A DNA stretch of 38,340 nucleotides from NCBI GenBank assembly GCA_021734805.1, contig JAIPIG010000022.1, forward strand, positions 1 to 38,340. The letters are read 5' to 3'. Below, in pieces: positions 16,284 to 24,033 of the stretch. Below the pieces are notes generated by a model that made no database searches, was not told where the DNA came from, and was given only the letters and a program-made list of their open reading frames with translations. This stretch comes from Simkaniaceae bacterium. GTDB lineage: Bacteria; Chlamydiota; Chlamydiia; Chlamydiales; JACRBE01. Within the stretch, counting starts at the first letter, position 1. Each line of letters opens with the position of its first letter. A program made the translations under genes and the position numbers.

Positions 16284-18359
16284 ATGAGCTCCAATTTTTC
16301 TAAACGCTCCTTTAAATTCGATATCATAACGGTTTTTCTCCTTTTAATTACACTTTCGTTTTTAATTGTGATATTGATTACGTATACCGATGCTTCGTCC
16401 TCTATCTTAAAATTTGCAAAAACAGAAGTTTCACGTGTTGCCGACATCGTCAATCACCAAACAAACGATTTAAGACAAAATGCTGAAAATCTCGTTGAAA
16501 TCGGTGATAATGTCTTATCAAGAGCGACTAATTTGACCGAGACCAATCCCGAAGTCAGCACTTTTTTGCTCAGTATTGTTCGCTATACGAGCAATATTTC
16601 AAGTTTTTATTTCGCAACACAAGAAGGCGATTTTTTAATTGCCTATAATCTCAATTTGACTTCCTTAACACATTATAATAAAAGCCCCAATACCCCCCTT
16701 CCCAAACAAGCCACGCTTGCACTGCAATTTTTAAGTCGCAATTCCAAAAGAACCATCAATCATTGGATGTATTTTGACAATAATCTCAATCAAGTCGCTG
16801 AAGAATTTCCAAGTGAAATTGAATATAATCCCCACGTCCGATCATGGTATCAGAATGCGATCAAAACACCCGGTCTCCATTGGAGTGATGTGTATTTATT
16901 TTATCCAAGCGAAGTCCCCGGAATTACGGCTTCAAAGGCGATTTATCGCGAAGATGGCAGCTTAATTGGCGTTGTTGCGGCAGATCTATCTTTTCTCTTG
17001 TTATCCAACTTTCTAAAACAGCTTCAAATTGGAAAAACGGGGAAAGTCTTCATTGTAAATCATAAGAATCAAATTGTTCTTCCTGAAATTAATGACAAAG
17101 AACTTAAATCTAAAGAACAACAGCTTGTGAATGATTCTCTTGTGTTATTTGCTAAAGAAAATGAAGCTAACTTTACCTATGAAGCTAATGATATTACCTA
17201 TCTATCTCATATCAATATTTTAAAAAATTTCTTTGGACAAAATGGAAAAATGGTATTGGTCGTTCCCTTAAAAGAATACTTTGTCGATTTTATTGATATG
17301 CAAAATCACATTTTGATTTTTAGCATCGTCGTTCTCTTGATCGCCATCCTCTTTATCTTTATTTTTTCTGCCCGTATCTCACGTCCAATTATGAAATTAA
17401 CTGAAGAAATTGCTAAAATTTGTAAGTTTGATTTATCAAGTGAAGTGCGCGTAAAATCCAATATCAAAGAAATTTTTATTATGGATAACGCTATTGCTTC
17501 TCTTCGAGCTGCGGTGCGTTCCTTTGCTAGATACGTTCCTAAAGAAGTTGTTAGAAACCTCATCGAAAAGGGCAAAGATATTGAACTCGGCGGTGAAAAA
17601 AAAGAACTCACCATTATGTTCTCGGACATCAAAGATTTTACGGCCATTTCCGAACAAATATCGATTGATGACTTAACGCATCTTTTAGAGGAATACTTTG
17701 ATTCCCTGACGCATATTATTCTCGATCATAAGGGAACCATTGATAAATATATCGGCGACTGTGTCATGTCCTTTTGGGGAGCCCCGATAGACCTCCCCGA
17801 TCAAGCTCATCTTGCATGTGAATCCGCTCTTTACTCACGCAATGCGATTCAAGCCTTTAATAAAAAACGCAGAGAAGAGGGTAAGCCTGAATTTCACACC
17901 CGATTCGGAATTAATACCGGTCATGTTATTGTTGGCAATATTGGAACTCACGAGCGGATGAACTATACGGCGATCGGCGATCCGATTAACACTTCCTATC
18001 GCCTGCAACTCATTGATAAAGACTATCATACAATTATTATGATTAGTGAAAGTGTCAAAGCTAAAATCAATGAACGTTTTCTCATACGCCCTATTGATAT
18101 CGTCGCTTTCAAAGGAAAAGCCGAAAAGACCAAAATTTACGAACTGATGGGCTGTGAGGATCCTAAGCATAGCAATATTGTATCAAGTGACCGGGATCGC
18201 GAGCTCGCTAAAGAATTTACAAAAGCTTATGATCTTTATGCTGCAAATCAAATGGAAGAGGCCCTCGCCCTTTTCAAGCAGATTTATGAAACATACCCTG
18301 AAGACCATCCCACTGAAATTTATATCAAACGCATTGAATCGATACTCAAGAAGCTTTGA
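16284..18359 (+). CDS. Membrane adenylate cyclase, class III, with Cache sensor
   Basis: 691 residues. The order is an N-terminal helix (13-34), a periplasmic dCache-type domain (about 40-335, with HVRSWYQNAIKTPGLHWSDV at 184-203), a second helix (342-362), a HAMP-like linker (363-400), the class III cyclase domain (about 435-630) and a TPR-like tail. The catalytic set appears complete: Asp448 (FSDIKDFT) and Asp492 (YIGD) for metal, Lys488 and Thr562 (YTAIGD) for adenine, Asn569 and Arg573 for the transition state. Lys with Thr suggests ATP rather than GTP. A periplasmic ligand probably controls cAMP output. It converges on the SET gene with a 14-base overlap. Confidence 0.9.
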   Translation: MSSNFSKRSFKFDIITVFLLLITLSFLIVILITYTDASSSILKFAKTEVSRVADIVNHQTNDLRQNAENLVEIGDNVLSRATNLTETNPEVSTFLLSIVRYTSNISSFYFATQEGDFLIAYNLNLTSLTHYNKSPNTPLPKQATLALQFLSRNSKRTINHWMYFDNNLNQVAEEFPSEIEYNPHVRSWYQNAIKTPGLHWSDVYLFYPSEVPGITASKAIYREDGSLIGVVAADLSFLLLSNFLKQLQIGKTGKVFIVNHKNQIVLPEINDKELKSKEQQLVNDSLVLFAKENEANFTYEANDITYLSHINILKNFFGQNGKMVLVVPLKEYFVDFIDMQNHILIFSIVVLLIAILFIFIFSARISRPIMKLTEEIAKICKFDLSSEVRVKSNIKEIFIMDNAIASLRAAVRSFARYVPKEVVRNLIEKGKDIELGGEKKELTIMFSDIKDFTAISEQISIDDLTHLLEEYFDSLTHIILDHKGTIDKYIGDCVMSFWGAPIDLPDQAHLACESALYSRNAIQAFNKKRREEGKPEFHTRFGINTGHVIVGNIGTHERMNYTAIGDPINTSYRLQLIDKDYHTIIMISESVKAKINERFLIRPIDIVAFKGKAEKTKIYELMGCEDPKHSNIVSSDRDRELAKEFTKAYDLYAANQMEEALALFKQIYETYPEDHPTEIYIKRIESILKKL

Positions 18360-19026
18360 TCTGATATGTTTTAGGTGTCATAGGGAACGGCTTGATATTG
18401 AGTGAACTCCAATAGCTATTCTCTTCATTTTCATAGTTAACGAGGAGTTGTTCACCCGGATTAATTCTCTTTTTTGCAAAATAAACGACCTCAACGGGTG
18501 AGAATTCAAAACCAAAATCATTTTTCTTTGGAACTTTCATAAGATGGGCAATCACGTTGGGCTTTTCAGAGTGATTAATGAATCGGGTAAAGTTTCCCTT
18601 TTTCTTTGCATCGAGTTTAATGGCATAAAAACGATTAGGATGGAACTTCATTTTAGGATCGATTCTCTTTTGTTCTTCTTTTGTTAAATGCATTTCCCCG
18701 ATGGGCTCAAAGGCATAGGCCGTATTATCATCGCGATTTTGCGGGCAAATTGAGACCTGACCCGAATAAGGGCTGATCATTTCCCCACGTTCAATTGGTT
18801 TTGATTGAGGGTGCAAAAAAACGCCATGTCCAAGCTCCTTTGCGAGCTTTCGAATAACAAACCGTTTTGGAAAGCCATATGTTTTAATTTCATTTATAAT
18901 TTCATTGAGTTCTTTAAGCTGAGATTTCGTCATTGTTTTGACGATTAATTCCTGCTCTTTAATCTCTCTCAATGCAATTTGTGCAATTTCATCAGACATG
19001 ATTTGGCGAGGAAGATTAAATTTCAT
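18346..19026 (-). CDS. SET-domain lysine methyltransferase (chlamydial NUE-like)
   Basis: 226 residues. SET proteins transfer methyl from S-adenosylmethionine to lysine. Seen here are RFINHSEKPN (148-157, the RFxNHSCxPN motif), VYFAKKRINPGEQLLVNYE (181-199, the GEELxxxY motif with Tyr198) and an N-terminal helical part (1-60). The size and layout match NUE of Chlamydia trachomatis, reported as a secreted methyltransferase acting on histones in the host nucleus; other chlamydial SET proteins act on bacterial histone-like proteins. Which target applies here is not visible. AAGG precedes the ATG. No eukaryotic-type signal peptide; type III secretion signals cannot be read by eye. Confidence 0.8.
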   Translation of the reverse strand: MKFNLPRQIMSDEIAQIALREIKEQELIVKTMTKSQLKELNEIINEIKTYGFPKRFVIRKLAKELGHGVFLHPQSKPIERGEMISPYSGQVSICPQNRDDNTAYAFEPIGEMHLTKEEQKRIDPKMKFHPNRFYAIKLDAKKKGNFTRFINHSEKPNVIAHLMKVPKKNDFGFEFSPVEVVYFAKKRINPGEQLLVNYENEENSYWSSLNIKPFPMTPKTYQIKAS

Positions 19027-19137
19027 ACGACCTTATTCAGATAAATTCACTTGTATATATTTATTAAGTCGAATAAAAACCATTAGTCAAGACATTTTTT
19101 TAAAAAACTTCTCCAAGTCAATTGAAAGGACAATCAT

Positions 19138-19533
19138 ATGAAATATATTTTGCTGATAGGAAGAATCTTATTTTCTTCAGTTTTTATTATTAAAGGAATT
19201 GATCATTTCACTCCTGCTGCAATAACATATGCGAGCAGCATGAATGTTCCGATTCCCGGATTCTTAGTCCCGCTTGCCGGAGTGATTGCAGTCCTTGGAG
19301 GGCTCAGTATTCTTTTAGGATTCAAAGCAAGAATTGGAGCTTGGCTTATTATTATTTTCCTTATTCCAACAACGTTTATGATGCATCAGTATTGGTCATT
19401 CAAAGACTTATATCACGCAATGATGAATCAATACTGTTTTATAAAAAATCTCTCCTTAATGGGAGCTGCTCTCATGATCGCTTATTTTGGTTCAGGCCCC
19501 TTCAGTCTATCTCATAATTCACACCGCTCATAA
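19138..19533 (+). CDS. DoxX-family membrane protein
   Basis: 131 residues with four predicted helices (about 5-20, 42-62, 67-84 and 105-121). ILFSSVFIIKGIDHF, VPLAGVIAVLGGLSILLGF and ARIGAWLIIIFLIPTTFMMHQYW are characteristic of the DoxX/YphA group. Members are linked to thiol and redox stress in some bacteria, but the biochemical role is generally unsettled. GAAAGGA lies before the ATG. A bidirectional hairpin separates it from the convergent transhydrogenase gene. Confidence 0.8.
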   Translation: MKYILLIGRILFSSVFIIKGIDHFTPAAITYASSMNVPIPGFLVPLAGVIAVLGGLSILLGFKARIGAWLIIIFLIPTTFMMHQYWSFKDLYHAMMNQYCFIKNLSLMGAALMIAYFGSGPFSLSHNSHRS

Positions 19534-19543
19534 TCAAAAAGAA

Positions 19544-19578
19544 AACTATTATTTGCAGCCTAGCTGCAAATAATAGTT
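19544..19578. terminator. Bidirectional hairpin terminator
   Basis: AACTATTATTTGCAGC pairs perfectly with GCTGCAAATAATAGTT over 16 bp around a CTA loop. It lies between the convergent doxX-like and sthA-like genes, 11 bases after the former's stop. The stem is AT-rich and the T-run after it is short on either strand, so efficiency is uncertain. Confidence 0.75.
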
Positions 19579-19599
19579 ATTTATTCATAAGGTGAGTTT

Positions 19600-21012
19600 T
19601 TAATGCCGTGTGTCGTGGACTCCGTTCAATGCAGCATTGCGAAGCAACTCTCCTTCAATGGTTGGATAATTCGAAACCGATGTGTAAAAATCAGATATCT
19701 TCCCGCCATAACGCATGACGGCATTTGGATAATGGATCATTCCGGCTGCTCCTTTTCCAATCATATGAGCGCCATAAACCGTTCCTGAATCCGGATCAAA
19801 TAGCATTTTCACCATACCATCTTCATTTTCAATAATACCTCTAGAGGTTGATTTAAATTCGGCAACGCCAACGGCATACTCAATATTCTTTTCCTTCAAT
19901 TCCATTTCGGTTTTTCCGCAACATCCGATCTCCGGAATTGTATAAATCCCTGTTGGAAATATCTCAGGGAACATTTCCGTCCGCCTCCCATGAGCTAAGT
20001 GAGCTATAATCCCCCCCTCTCTCCATGCTGTTGAAGCAAGACCGGGAGATCCTTTAACATCCCCACCGGCATAAATATGTGGAACAGAAGTTTGAAATAG
20101 TTCATTAACGGCAATATGTCCCCGATGAGTGAGTTCAACACCAATTGCATCGAGATTCAGCATTTTAACATTGGCAACTCTTCCCAATGCATGAAGTAAA
20201 TAGTCTCCTTCAATCGTTCTATCATCAAAAGACAGCCTTACTACATCGTCTTCAAGATGCATGATCGGATCTTTAACGTTGGGGATATAAGAAAACCTCC
20301 CCGATTCCATCAAAATTTGCCGGAGTTTTTCACTGATTGCAGGATCAAGAAATTTAAGCATTCTCTCATTGGAATCAACGATTGTAACACGTGATCCCAA
20401 TCGATGTAGAATAGTTGCATATTCAGACCCGATTACCCCTCCACCCATAACAATGAATTGATTTGGAATCTCATCCATCATTAGAAGTTCTGTCGAATTA
20501 ACAATACGGCTTGAAAAATGAGCAAGTCCTTCAGGCTGTCTTGGCATAGAACCCGTTGCTATAATGAAATGATCAGCTACGACTGTCGCTATTTTACTGC
20601 CGGTTTCACTAAAAACAGCCACTGTGTGAGGATCGACAAATTCAGCTAACCCATTTAAATAACATACATGATTTCTTATCAAATCTTCCATTGTAGCATT
20701 CTTTTGATCTTTGATGACTTTTATAAGACCTTCTCTAAGGAGAGCAAAATTGGGAATTTCCGTTGTGCGCTGGGCAAGACTCCACAATGTTTTGGATGGA
20801 ATCGTTCCCGAATGTAGAGATGCACCACCAAAACTCTCAAATCGGTCAATCACAATCGCCCGTTTTCCAAGTCGACTCGATTCAATCGCTGACGCAACTC
20901 CGGCAGGTCCTGATCCAATAGCGCAAAAATCTCTAGAAATGAATGTTCCTATGGCCTCAACACCTTGAACAAGTAAAGGTTCTACAGAACGAATGAATGA
21001 TGATGCAGCCAT
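19600..21012 (-). CDS. sthA: Soluble pyridine nucleotide transhydrogenase
   Basis: 470-residue flavoprotein that moves hydride between NAD(H) and NADP(H) in the cytosol. FAD site GSGPAG at 33-38, NAD(P) site GGGVIGSEYA, the ALGRVANV segment, and YAGGDVKG for the second FAD contact. In disulfide reductases this region holds CxxxxC; here it reads GGASLHSGTIPSK (62-74) with no Cys at all, and the C-terminal His-Glu pair of lipoamide dehydrogenase is missing. That is the pattern of SthA, which works without a redox disulfide; E. coli SthA still keeps one Cys. GAGG precedes the ATG. An uncharacterised flavin oxidoreductase is the alternative. Confidence 0.82.
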   Translation of the reverse strand: MAASSFIRSVEPLLVQGVEAIGTFISRDFCAIGSGPAGVASAIESSRLGKRAIVIDRFESFGGASLHSGTIPSKTLWSLAQRTTEIPNFALLREGLIKVIKDQKNATMEDLIRNHVCYLNGLAEFVDPHTVAVFSETGSKIATVVADHFIIATGSMPRQPEGLAHFSSRIVNSTELLMMDEIPNQFIVMGGGVIGSEYATILHRLGSRVTIVDSNERMLKFLDPAISEKLRQILMESGRFSYIPNVKDPIMHLEDDVVRLSFDDRTIEGDYLLHALGRVANVKMLNLDAIGVELTHRGHIAVNELFQTSVPHIYAGGDVKGSPGLASTAWREGGIIAHLAHGRRTEMFPEIFPTGIYTIPEIGCCGKTEMELKEKNIEYAVGVAEFKSTSRGIIENEDGMVKMLFDPDSGTVYGAHMIGKGAAGMIHYPNAVMRYGGKISDFYTSVSNYPTIEGELLRNAALNGVHDTRH

Positions 21013-21075
21013 TTTTTTACCTCATTTTGTTTGCCGCAGAAATCTAAACATGATTCTATGTTTTTTGTCATCTTA

Positions 21076-21525
21076 TTAGGTAATAAAATCGAGATAATTT
21101 CTCTGAGATATACACTCAAATGAGGCATTTTTATATGTATCTAACCAAAGCCGTGGCGGAGTAACATTTGATTTATTCCATTTAAATTCATATCCATAAA
21201 GAGCGCCTTCTCTTTCTTCAACCCAATCAATTTCTTTTTGATCATACGTTCTCCAAAAATAGTTGCTACTCCATATTGTCTGATAGACTTGTTTCTTTAT
21301 GCGCTCCATAACAAGATAATTTTCCCATAATGCTCCAATATCATCTCGTTTAGAAATCGGATTAAAATTATTAATGAGAGTGTTTCTAATCCCATTATCG
21401 TAAAAATAATAACGAGAAGATTTTGTCACTTCTTTTCTTAAATTCCGACTAAAAACTCTGATATTAATCAACACAAATACTTTTTCGAGTAAATCCAATG
21501 ACTGAATTTTCATTAATTTAGTCAT
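21076..21525 (-). pseudogene. Remnant of a DUF4143 ATPase (C-terminal part)
   Basis: 149 residues that match only the end of the AAA-ATPase/DUF4143 proteins, which are normally about 380-400 residues. Typical blocks are FSRNLRKEVTKSSRYYFYDNGIRN, NFNPISKRDDIGALWENYLVMER, and the nuclease-fold core YFWRTYDQKEIDWVEE with YGYEFKWN. The N-terminal P-loop ATPase is missing, and the bases upstream (21526-21660) are AT-rich with stops and no trace of it. Loss probably accompanied rearrangement near the repeat at 21701-21771. The short frame might still be translated, but no function is expected. Confidence 0.75.
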
Positions 21526-21829
21526 TATAAACAGCTGAATTCTTATAAATTTAGCTATTTATACTGACTAAATTTCTAATAATTGTTAGTTTTTTATTGA
21601 AAATTTATTGAGAAAAGATTTGAATATTTTTTATTCCCTAGAAATATCAATAGGGTAAATTTTGACATTTTAAAAAACCCCCTCTATGAATAGAAGAGGT
21701 TTTTTTGACGGTCAAGGAATATTGGCTATCACATCGTTGGCCGCGTGAGAGATCCCCCGCTAAAGCAGGGAGATTGGCCCGCTTGGTCTCCGTTTAAAGT
21801 TTTTCATTTTTTTTTAACTGAGAGTTATT
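21526..21829. other. Intergenic region with weak hairpin and repeat copy A
   Basis: No gene. AT-rich to 21660, then a weak terminator-like hairpin (21671-21707) with C-rich and AGAGG arms followed by T7, then repeat copy A (21701-21750), which runs straight into a G/C hairpin CCCCCGCTAAAGCAGGG (21753-21770). The start of the second porin follows at 21830. Confidence 0.5.
21701..21771 (+). repeat. Copy A of the dispersed repeat with IS200/IS605-like end hairpin
   Basis: Bases 21701-21750 match the minus strand of 9179-9131 closely (about 43 of 50). The sequence then continues GAGATCCCCCGCTAAAGCAGGGAG, a hairpin of the kind found at the right ends of IS200/IS605 elements, comparable to that after the tnpB end at 38121-38149. 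It is probably the scar of a decayed insertion. No transposase sequence is attached. Confidence 0.5.
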
Positions 21830-22936
21830 ATGAGACTATTATATCTTGCATCCGTCATGCTTTGCACCGGAACAATCTTTTCAGCATTCAATGAACCTGA
21901 ACAAATTCCACCTGCACAAAAAACACCCCCCCTTGTGACATTGGCCGACCGGAGCTACACTTTTGAATCCCATTTTTTCGGGTTGATTTTGCAACCTTAT
22001 GCCAATAATCTCGACTATGGGGCTGTGGCGCTCCCACTCAATTACGGTGATGCTCAACCGGCAGTTTCGCCAAATTGGACCATTCCGGAAATTTCAACAG
22101 ATTTCCATTTTGGATTTGATGTAGGTATTGCCGGAATCTTCCATGATGCCAACTCTACTCTAATGCTAAATTGGGAATGGTATCACTCTCCTACAGATTC
22201 AGCAACAATCACAGTTGCCTCAGACAATATGGTAGGACCCTTTTTTGAAATCGGTCCGGATGCCTCCTCCTACAAAAAAGCCAAAGGGATGACAAACTTC
22301 CATTTTGACGAAGTCAACCTCAACTATGGAACTTTTGTCAATTTTGGAAAGCTTGTGAAGATGAATCTCTTCTCCGGGGTTAGTTTTATGCGCTTATTGC
22401 AACACTATTCAACCCGATTCTCAAATCTCAATGACACAATCATTAGAACACTTGACGTTCCATCAAAATTTATAGGAGCCGGACCACAATTGGGCCTTGA
22501 TTTTGCAACAACCATTATTGAGGGATTTCAGTTCGTAGGAAATGCACGCGCTTCCCTCTTTGTCGGAAAATTCACTAATAGTACAACCTATAGCACCACA
22601 TCCACTGATCTCGCTGACCTTGGCGATCAAAACCCTAATATCCAAACAACAAGTGTTGGAGATAAAATGGGGATTGTTCCCGGGCTGGAAGGAAGACTTG
22701 GCCTTCTCTACGAGTGGTTGTTTTCCGAACACTACATGGTGAAACTAGAAGCAGGCTATCAAGGACAAGTTTATATCAATGCGATCAGATCCATTGATAT
22801 GGGTAGTGAAGTTGCACTTGGGGATATCGGATCTGTAGGAAGTGCCACAACAGGCGTCTATGCCCGCACATTTTTGCGGACTGTTAGCGATTTTGCTCTT
22901 GCAGGACCTTATGTCTCAATTTATTTTGGTTTTTAA
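21830..22936 (+). CDS. MOMP-like outer-membrane porin (Legionella_OMP type), second copy
   Basis: 368 residues, with a signal peptide (MRLLYLASVMLCTGTIFSAF) and a long series of amphipathic strands (STDFHFGFDVGIAGIFHDA, STLMLNWEWYHSPTDS, NLNYGTFVNFGKLVKMNLFSG, FIGAGPQLGLDFATTI). The final strand is GPYVSIYFGF, ending in Phe. The family is the same as that of 6624-7718 but the two are clearly diverged. It should sit in the outer membrane as a porin and surface antigen. GAGAG precedes the ATG. It converges on the ATP-grasp gene with 18 bases between stops. Environmental chlamydiae often have large MOMP-like families, so more copies are expected outside the window. Confidence 0.8.
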   Translation: MRLLYLASVMLCTGTIFSAFNEPEQIPPAQKTPPLVTLADRSYTFESHFFGLILQPYANNLDYGAVALPLNYGDAQPAVSPNWTIPEISTDFHFGFDVGIAGIFHDANSTLMLNWEWYHSPTDSATITVASDNMVGPFFEIGPDASSYKKAKGMTNFHFDEVNLNYGTFVNFGKLVKMNLFSGVSFMRLLQHYSTRFSNLNDTIIRTLDVPSKFIGAGPQLGLDFATTIIEGFQFVGNARASLFVGKFTNSTTYSTTSTDLADLGDQNPNIQTTSVGDKMGIVPGLEGRLGLLYEWLFSEHYMVKLEAGYQGQVYINAIRSIDMGSEVALGDIGSVGSATTGVYARTFLRTVSDFALAGPYVSIYFGF

Positions 22937-22954
22937 TAAGATTAAAAACTACCG

Positions 22955-23983
22955 TTACAAATTCCGATTCAGCATATAAAGATAGGTTTTTGATAATGCG
23001 GGGTAAAGCTGCCTTTTTACCTCATCGAATATTTCGGGGGCCACTTTAGAAAAGTGTGTCCCCTTTGCTTTGTGCGACTGAATGAGTGTGTAGCTTTGAT
23101 CCAGCGGTTTATGGGGGGAATACCAATAGGATCCCAAATATGTAATCGAAGCCACTTTTTGATCATACGACAAAATAAGCATGAGCCGCATGGTGCAATC
23201 ATAGGGCAATAACTCAGGGCCGAGCAATAACGGGTCTGATGGGATAAACTCCTCTACAATGAATGCGTTGGACCTATCAATGGCATATTGCGAATATGAC
23301 CTTTCCATATCATCCAGCAATACCTGCTTGGGAGAACAAAAGATATATTTGAGAGTCGAGAGCAGATCTTTTTTTTCCAAAATAATGACCCCACGCCCCA
23401 TCATCGACCGAATCGGTTTGATCACCACAATATCACCCGGAATATCAGCTGCAATCTGTGTCGCAAGAGCCTCAGATGCTCCTTTAAGATAGACCTTCCA
23501 AATGGGACGGAGTTTTTTAGCCTCATTGATCTGATCTAATAGGCAGTTCATCGCATACTTGTTTTGAGAATAGGGTAGAATAGCCCGATCAAGAAAAAGC
23601 ATTTGAGGGAACCTTTTGTGCTCTTTTTGCAAAATCGGCTGAGGGCTTAAAGAAAAAAAACACGTTTGATAATCAGATAAGCGGTCGGGATCTCCTATAG
23701 GCTTCTCTCTTATTTTTGCAGCAATCCCTCCTTCTAAGTGGATGGAAGACCATCCGTGCGCGACAAAAGCTTTGTGCATATTTTTATAAAGGGGATGCGT
23801 AAAGTAGCCTTTTGAATAATAGCGTTTTAAAAAATGACAATAGCGGTCAGGGATTGCACCCTCTCCCTCAAGGAGCTCAGAACCACTGAATCGGGAATAC
23901 GAACCGGGCTGTATCTCGCAGATTTTAACCCCTTGCTCCCGGTTGTACTTTAAATCGACAACAATAAAAGAAATATCGGCCAT
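22955..23983 (-). CDS. ATP-grasp domain protein
   Basis: About 342 residues from ATG 23983 (MADISFIVVDLKYNREQG). ATP-grasp enzymes join an acid to an amine or thiol through an acyl-phosphate. Core pieces seen: VVIKPIRSMMGRGVIILE (ATP-binding Lys and Gly-rich loop), AFIVEEFIP (adenine-binding strand), and YDCTMRLMLIL (metal-binding region). The frame is open upstream into the autotransporter gene. An alternative TTG start at 24037 would overlap that gene's stop (TTGA) and create a signal-like N-terminus (KIGIGLILFAWTNCLYPMA), so location is uncertain. Last gene of the autotransporter operon; substrate unknown. Confidence 0.7.
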   Translation of the reverse strand: MADISFIVVDLKYNREQGVKICEIQPGSYSRFSGSELLEGEGAIPDRYCHFLKRYYSKGYFTHPLYKNMHKAFVAHGWSSIHLEGGIAAKIREKPIGDPDRLSDYQTCFFSLSPQPILQKEHKRFPQMLFLDRAILPYSQNKYAMNCLLDQINEAKKLRPIWKVYLKGASEALATQIAADIPGDIVVIKPIRSMMGRGVIILEKKDLLSTLKYIFCSPKQVLLDDMERSYSQYAIDRSNAFIVEEFIPSDPLLLGPELLPYDCTMRLMLILSYDQKVASITYLGSYWYSPHKPLDQSYTLIQSHKAKGTHFSKVAPEIFDEVKRQLYPALSKTYLYMLNRNL

Positions 23984-24033
23984 CGGATAAAGACAGTTTG
24001 TCCAAGCAAAAAGAATCAATCCAATGCCAATTT

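Noticed and set aside
19600-21012. Dihydrolipoamide dehydrogenase or mercuric reductase
   Set aside because: The redox CxxxxC motif is absent (GGASLHSGTIPSK) and the C-terminal His-Glu pair is missing, which fits a soluble transhydrogenase better.
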